A stretch of DNA of 64,000 nt from Paroedura picta (lineage: Eukaryota; Chordata; Lepidosauria; Squamata; Gekkonidae): positions 4,427,501-4,491,500 of the forward strand of contig NC_135371.1 of NCBI RefSeq assembly GCF_049243985.1, in the 5' to 3' direction. Under the pieces are notes generated by a model. That model saw only the letters and a program-made list of their open reading frames with translations, was not told where the DNA came from and made no database searches. The stretch's first letter is position 1; every line of letters begins with the position of its first letter. Positions 58,801 to 64,000 of this stretch are shown here, in pieces. The translations under genes and the position numbers were made by a program.

Positions 58801-59289
58801 AGATTCACTCAGAGTGGCAGTCTTCAATACCATCTGAAAACCCACACCGGGGAGAAGCCTTTCGAATGCTCAGAGTGTGGAAAGAGATTCACTCAGAGTG
58901 GCAGTCTTCAATACCATCTGAAAACCCACACCGGGGAGAAGCCTTTCGAATGCTCAGAGTGCGGAAAGAGATTCAGCCGGGTTGACGGTCTTCGACAACA
59001 TCAAAGAATCCACACAAGAGAGAAACCTTTGGAATGCTCAGTGTGTGGAAAGAAATTCAGTTATAATTCTGATCTTCAGCGGCATCAAAGAACGCACACA
59101 GGGGAGAAACCTTTGGAATGCTCAGTGTGTGGAAAGAAATTCAGTTCTAATTCTGATCTTCAGCGGCATCAAAGAACGCACACAGGGGAGAAACCTTTTG
59201 AATGCTCAGTGTGTGGAAAGAAATACAGTCAGAGTCGCAGTCTTCAAAGGCATGAAAGAACACATATAGGGAAGAGACCTTTTCAGTGA
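55843..59289 (+). CDS. SCAN zinc-finger gene 8 (complete, 1+7 fingers)
   Basis: Exons 55843-56559, 56998-57112, 57806-58225 and 58469-59289 give 690 residues. The plan is as in gene 7, with exon 2 starting VRLEEAAG and containing GIKEEE. The lone finger is CLECGKHF. The array has seven fingers with helix residues QSNR, QGSY, QGSY, RDGQ, YSDR, SSDR and QRSR. The two QGSY fingers are identical down to the base (84-bp direct repeat 58783-58866 and 58867-58950), and the YSDR/SSDR pair is nearly so. The last finger and the MGKRPFQ-type ending are shared with gene 7 (here IGKRPFQ). Intron 3 (58226-58468) is 243 bases, open and in frame, so a retained-intron form would add 81 residues. Reading through the SCAN exon donor does not give the short conserved tail seen in genes 2-7. 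Confidence 0.88.
58783..58950 (+). repeat. Exact 84-bp duplication of one zinc finger in gene 8
   Basis: Two adjacent 84-base units (58783-58866 and 58867-58950) encode the finger TQSGSLQYH twice without a base change that I can see. The following units at about 59035-59200 are a second, slightly diverged pair. Confidence 0.92.
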
Positions 59290-59530
59290 TCACAGTCTGA
59301 AACGGTATTCCATCAAAATATTTATCTTCATTAGCATCAAACAATCTATGCAGGGGAGAAACCTTTAGAATGCTCAGTGCAAAAGGAGTTTAAGTTCATT
59401 GGCACATATAAAACCTACACAGATGAGAAACATTTCAAATGTTCAGAATCTGGAAAGAGCTTCAGTTGGCGTAGCCGTCTTCAGCTGCAACAAAGAAGCC
59501 ACATGAGGAACAACCGCAGGGGCTACTAAA
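59290..59530 (+). pseudogene. Decayed finger codons after the gene 8 stop
   Basis: Same relic units as after gene 7, ending in RSHMRNN-like codons. 59530-60890 then repeats the gene 7 flank, with no new gene. Confidence 0.65.
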
Positions 59531-61153
59531 CCTGTGACAAGGGTCCACACTGAAGTGAAACCAAAAGGATATCTGCACAGTAACCTTACCATAGCCATAG
59601 AAAGAGACAAACCAATAAGATTAATACAGGCAAGATAGGATAAGTGCTAGGATCACAGAAAGAACTGAAGCCATGATTGGAACCTCAGATAAATCTCAGG
59701 GAAGAACAGAGAGATGGGCTCTGAGGATGAAAGGAGATCCCAGACCAGCTCTGCCCTCCTTCAGCACTGAATAAGCCACATGAGAGAAATCTCATAGATG
59801 CTCCGGACATGGGAGAACTTGATAGAGAGATCAGACCCTCCTGTTCATCAGAGAATCCACCTGGGGTAAAGCTTTCTGCTTGAACTGCCCAGTTTTGGAT
59901 CTGCAGAGGCTCCTTTGGGATTGCCCAGATGTGATGGGCCCAGGCAGCTATCAGATTTTCAATGTGTCACTTGTGCAATTAATTCAGATTAATATACAGT
60001 CATCAGCCAATGTTTTTAAAAATAAGTCAATTTAAGGACATTGTGTGCTTGTCAAAATGGTCTATAAAAAAGCAGAAAGAAATCCGCCGGCTTCAGCGAG
60101 GCCTTTTCTGCCTTGTCAGGCCTTTGTGTTTTCAAGAGCCAGAGTGTTGGGCTGCAGAGGGGTGGATCCGAGTTCCAATCCCACGTGAGGGACTTATTGA
60201 GACCGAACCCAGGTACAGCTTGGTTATGCTCCTGCATCAAGGTAGGGTCAGCCTCGAAAGCTGCTCCTAAGGAATCTCTTATTCTGTTTAGCAGCCCTGA
60301 TGTGTGGAGACCTCAGGACCCTTGATGCTGAGCCATTCAGGCTGTGGAAAGAGTCACCGGCAGCTCACCTCCCTCCCTGGGCCGCCCCTTTCTCCTTTCC
60401 CCTCCTGCCACCCCCTTCCCTTTTTCCTCCTCGCCTCACTTGGTTTGCCTGTTTCCACTTTCAGGTAGGCCGAGTACAACTGCAGAGGACATTCAGGGAT
60501 GGCAGCTCTGCCTCCTAGCATCCTGTCTCCTCTTAGCTGAGCCCTTTCAGGGGCTTCAAGGGAAACCCACCCAGAGCCCTGGGGAGGGGGATTGCTTTGC
60601 CTCCCCTCCTCAAAAGAAGCTTTTCTTTGTTATAGCTGATGGGGTTGCTTTGGAGCAGCTGGATGGGTGCAAAGGGCAACTACACCCCCTCCCCCGTCAG
60701 AGAGACTTATCCTCTGCCACTACCAACTGCCTAGTGATCCCTGGCCCAGGGAAGCTTGCATGACCTTGGCCAGAGCCAGAGCTTTCTCCATCCAGGCCCC
60801 CACCGGGTAGAACGAGCTTCCGGAGAGAGAAGAGCCCCAAGGGAGCTTAAACTTCCGTAGGGCCTGTGGCTTTGCAGAATAAGGGAAAAGAAGCTTATTA
60901 CATCAAAGGTGGTAATAGCAGTAAGACCATTTGAGATGCAATAGAAAAAGTAAGTTTCTTTCTTTATGACTAATACTTTGCAATACGTTGAAAGCAAGCA
61001 GTTTTCACTAGAATGTTATTTTGAAACAAGTGTCTATGTTACTGATCTCTGTTGCTGAGGATTTAAAAATGTAATTGACATCCTTCTGTTTTACATTTTA
61101 CATCTGTTTATTGTTTTGACCCCTTGGGTTTGTTTCTTGCTCTTCATCTTTTT

Positions 61154-61221
61154 AATAAAACAGTCCATAAAATATATTTTAAAAGAGAAACACACCAGGG
61201 TTGAAATTCTGTGTGAATAAA
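61154..61221 (+). terminator. Poly(A) signals of gene 8
   Basis: AATAAA at 61154-61159 and 61216-61221, as in gene 7. Confidence 0.55.
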
Positions 61222-61289
61222 GCACGGCCTGCACACAACACCAGCATGCCGCAAAACAAGTAGTGTTGCGGTTTATCCTGTTTGGTGCC

Positions 61290-61565
61290 AGTTTGAGAGG
61301 CAGTTTGGTGTGGTGGTTAGGAGTGCGGACTTCTAATCTGGCATGCTGGGTTCGATTCTGCACTCCCCCACATGCAGCCAGCTGGGTGACCTTGGGCTCG
61401 CCACGGCACTGATAAAACTGTTCTGACCAAGCAGTGATATCAGGGCTCTCTCAGCCTCACCCATCTCACAGAGGAGAGGAAAGAGAAGGCGACTGTAAGC
61501 CGCTTTGAGCCTCCTGCAGGTAGAGAAAAGCAGCATCTAAGAACCAACTCTTCTTCTTCTTCCCC
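61290..61565 (+). repeat. Full-length tRNA-derived SINE after gene 8
   Basis: A box near 61305 (tttggtgtggtggttagg) and B box ggttcgattct at 61349-61359, then the tail gctttgagcctcctgcaggt and aagaaccaactcttcttc. This is the best preserved copy of the family in the window. It is the duplicate of 53000-53295. Confidence 0.82.
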
Positions 61566-61924
61566 CTTCGCTACCCAAAGGAATCTCAAAACGCCTGACC
61601 ATCGCCTTCCTTTTTTCCCTTCACAACAGATACCCTGTGAGGTTGGTGGGGCTATATGGTATAAGGAGGCATCCACCTCTGGTCCAGCTGACTAATAAGG
61701 AGGTTTTGCCAGGCAGCTCCACACTCAGCCAGAATCTTGGTCTGCCAAGGCCAGTCTTGTCTCCTGACCGGCAGGGGTTCTCCAGGATCCCTCGTGAGCA
61801 GCTTTCCGACTGTATTTCTCCTTATGCCTTAAACTGGAGATGTTGGGATTTCAACCTGGGAGCTTATGAGCGCAAAGCAAACGGCAGAGATGGAGGGTGA
61901 ACACATGAAACCGCCCTAAACTGA

Positions 61925-62095
61925 ATCAGACCTTCAACATCAGTATTGTCTACTCAGATGGGCAGCAGCTCTCCAGCCAGAGGCCTTTCCTATCACCTCC
62001 TGCCAGATATTTTAACTGGAGAGAGCGAGTATTGAACCTGGGACCTTCTGCAGGCCAAGCAGATGCTCTGCCAAGAAGCCACACCCAGGAACCTT
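61925..62095 (-). repeat. tRNA-derived SINE, antisense, unit-8 copy
   Basis: Near-identical to 53640-53815, in the same place relative to the gene. The 62100-62640 stretch repeats the unit-7 flank and has C-rich runs at 62127 and 62497. Confidence 0.65.
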
Positions 62096-62739
62096 ACCAA
62101 ATGCATGGGAAAACAGGAATCACAACCCCCCCCCCGAAACAAAATAAAAACATAAAAGTATTTCCATAAATACCTAAAATTGAGACTTATGGGGGCAGTG
62201 CTGAAAACATCCCTATCAAATATTCCCCCTCCCCTTTCAGGATGGATGAGATGCGCTAAGGTCGGAGGTGCCTCAGCCGGCCGGTCTCTCTCTGGCTTTC
62301 CTGCTGGGGAGCCATGCGCTTTGCCTCATGCAGGACTGAAGACATTTCTACGCCTCCATAAATATCCAAATTGCTTGTTTCTAAAGGCTCTTTTAAATGA
62401 TGAACTTTATATACTTTTTCAATCAGAAAAATAGGTTTTCTACGAAAAATAGAAGATATATCCAATGCCATTCTCATGGCCAGAAAATGCTGAAGCCCCC
62501 CCCCCCCGTCCTGCCCAGCCCCCATTCCCAGCCCCCCTCCCCCCTACAAGGAGAAAGGAGGAATTCGCGCAACCAGCCCTTGTTCCTCCCACTGCCCCGG
62601 GGAAGCGTCCCTTTCCAACCAACCACAGAGCCAGGTGTGCTGATTGACGTGCCTCCGTCCCGCCCCTTCCGCCGAGCCTTTGGCCCCCAGGTGGGAAGTG
62701 AGGGCGGCGCGTCCCGAGCCCCGCAGGAGCGGCGAGTGA

Positions 62740-62865
62740 AGGGTTAAGGAGGCGACAGAGTTGCGTTTCCTAGAAGGGAGGCGGAGAGGGGGCGGAGGAG
62801 GACCCCTGGAGTCCTCCCCCAGTTTCCCTTTCAGCAGAGCCGCAGGACGGAGGCTGCCGGGAAGG
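62740..62865 (+). promoter_or_regulatory. Gene 9 promoter core and noncoding exon 1 (gene runs off the window)
   Basis: AGGGTTAA at 62740 and TTCCTAGA at 62767-62774, donor GTGAAG at 62866, TGACGTG at 62645-62651. From 62866 to 64000 the sequence follows intron 1 of gene 8 base for base in most places. By that match the SCAN exon should begin about 100 bases past the window end. Confidence 0.7.
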
Positions 62866-63274
62866 GTGAAGCTCTGCGGGGGTGGCGGGAGGAGGAGGGG
62901 GAGGCCGCCCTGCAAGGGGGTCTCCCGGGGTCCCGCGTGCGGAGGGGGGCAGGGTCAGGGGGGAGGGATTCTGGGCTGGGGGTGGCGCAGGGGGGGATCG
63001 GGGTTCCCTCTGGGCATGGAAGGGACCCCCTTCTTGATCTCTGCAAGGAAAAGCTCCCCTAGAGGGGAAGGGGGAGGTTGAGCCCAGGAGGTCCCTCCAA
63101 CTCTATGATTCTAAGTGTTTCCTTTTGCCCACCTGCACCCATCTGCCCCATTGGATGCCCTTGAGTCCCAGTAGTTTGCGAAAGGGAGACAAAGTTCTCT
63201 TTCTCAGCTCCCTCCCCCACCTGCCGAATGTTAGGAACTCCTATCATGTCCCCTCCTAAAGCACTCCTTTGTAA

Positions 63275-63490
63275 ACTGTATAGACCCGGCCTTTCCTCAC
63301 AGGGGAGGTGGTCCACCCTTCCGTCATCTTGGTCGCCCATCTTGATGCTTATTCCAGCTCTGCCTGTCCTTCTGGCGATCTGTTGGGTAGAACTGGACAG
63401 GGGAGGGTGGTATAGAAACATAAATAAATAATTACAAACGAGGCTTCACCACAGATCTACACGGGGGGGGGGGGGGAGGATTATAATATG
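63275..63490 (-). repeat. Antisense CR1 piece in intron 1 (shared by all plus units)
   Basis: catcttgatgcttattccag, then ctggcgatctgttgggtaga and aacgaggcttcaccacagat, are worn CR1 3'-region sequence in reverse. The same piece is at 18440, 25400, 32400, 39360, 46905 and 54990, so it predates the whole array. Confidence 0.55.
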
Positions 63491-64000
63491 GTCTGTTTAA
63501 TTCTCAGTCCTGTTCTTTATAATCCCTAATATATAGATTTCCTTTTTCAAATAAAGACTCTCAGAGCTGTAGCCATATGTAAAGAAACAAAGTTCCATCT
63601 TTTTTTTAACATTCCTAATCCCAAAAGAAATGTCTCCAGTTTAATTAGTACCTCAGTCTTTAGCATTTTCTGGATTAAGGCATGCATTTGTGTCCAGAAT
63701 TTCCCCCTCCCTTTACATGCCCACCAAAGATGATAAAATGGCCATGAGGTTCACATTTCCAAAGAGGGTTAGGCACATTTTTATACATTTTTGATCACGT
63801 GTTGGATGACAGATACCAACAATACATCATTTTATAAAATCCAAGAAAACAGACTTTACATTTCACCTTTGTGGAAGGAATTTTTTAGAAGGATGTGTCG
63901 ATGTCCAAGGGAGAAATGGGAGAACACATCATTCAAAAGAATATACATATAAAATCATATTGATACCTTTTGGCATATGTTTTCTGTACAGGGGGTAAGA

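Larger units (their letters stand above)
17300..64000 (+). repeat. Head-to-tail tandem array of SCAN zinc-finger gene units
   Basis: Seven direct units each begin with the shared promoter core (17921, 24871, 31829, 38781, 45843, 54476, 62740). Each carries the same exon order and, where the unit is complete, ends with a shared 3' UTR with paired poly(A) signals. Unit lengths are 6950, 6958, 6952, 7062, 8633 and 8264 bp. The first four units are of one subfamily and the last three of another. Introns and flanking repeats are duplicated too, so whole genomic segments were copied. Confidence 0.92.

Noticed and set aside
58700-59280. Regular 84-bp repeat spacing resembling a CRISPR-like array
   Set aside because: The period is that of C2H2 fingers (28 codons), is open in frame, and shows Cys/His at every expected place.
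1-64000. An intact retroviral or other capsid-bearing element
   Set aside because: Apart from the host genes' own SCAN region I saw no polymerase, integrase or envelope-like frame and no paired long terminal repeats.

Overview
The window looks like nuclear DNA from a squamate reptile (lizard or gecko type). It has split genes with GT-AG introns, tRNA-derived SINEs including the Sauria-type SINE, CR1 LINE fragments, and palindromic hAT-type MITEs with 8-bp target duplications. It is part of a SCAN/C2H2 zinc-finger gene cluster. I see nine gene copies: two on the minus strand (gene 1 partial, gene 2 complete) and seven on the plus strand (genes 3-8 complete, gene 9 only its first exon). Genus and gene names are not decidable from the sequence, so gene symbols are left empty.

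Layout. 1-2430: gene 1, minus, SCAN exon and noncoding exon 1; its finger exons would lie left of the window. 2430-8600: intergenic, repeat-rich. 8600-15390: gene 2, minus, three coding exons, 11 intact fingers. 15390-17920: head-to-head space between gene 2 and gene 3, filled with repeats. 17920-64000: a head-to-tail array. Spacing between successive promoter motifs is 6950, 6958, 6952, 7062, 8633 and 8264 bp. Genes 3-6 form one close subfamily (about 7-kb unit). Genes 7-9 form a second (about 8.3-8.6 kb).

Gene plan. A GC-rich noncoding exon 1 carries a promoter motif shared by all nine copies. It is followed by an exon with a capsid-like N-lobe plus the SCAN dimerisation domain, then a 115-121 nt exon with an IKEE SUMO-type motif. 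Genes 3-8 then have a 402-420 nt exon with a basic NLS-like stretch and one lone finger, and a last exon with the finger array. Exon phases (0, 1, 1) are the same in every plus copy, and every joined reading frame is open to its stop. The products should be nuclear DNA-binding proteins that pair through SCAN; different finger sets would give different DNA targets. Targets and physiological roles cannot be read from the sequence.

The array shows birth-and-death evolution directly. Genes 3 and 4 are near-identical. Gene 6 is a mosaic of the gene 3/4 and gene 5 types. Finger numbers change by 84-bp steps. All of genes 3-6 share one stop inside a decayed finger, leaving relic fingers in the 3' UTR. 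I found no wholly new kind of system; the most unusual points are the two-lobed capsid-like region in front of SCAN, the conserved read-through tail after the SCAN exon, and an intron in gene 8 that is itself an in-frame open reading frame.
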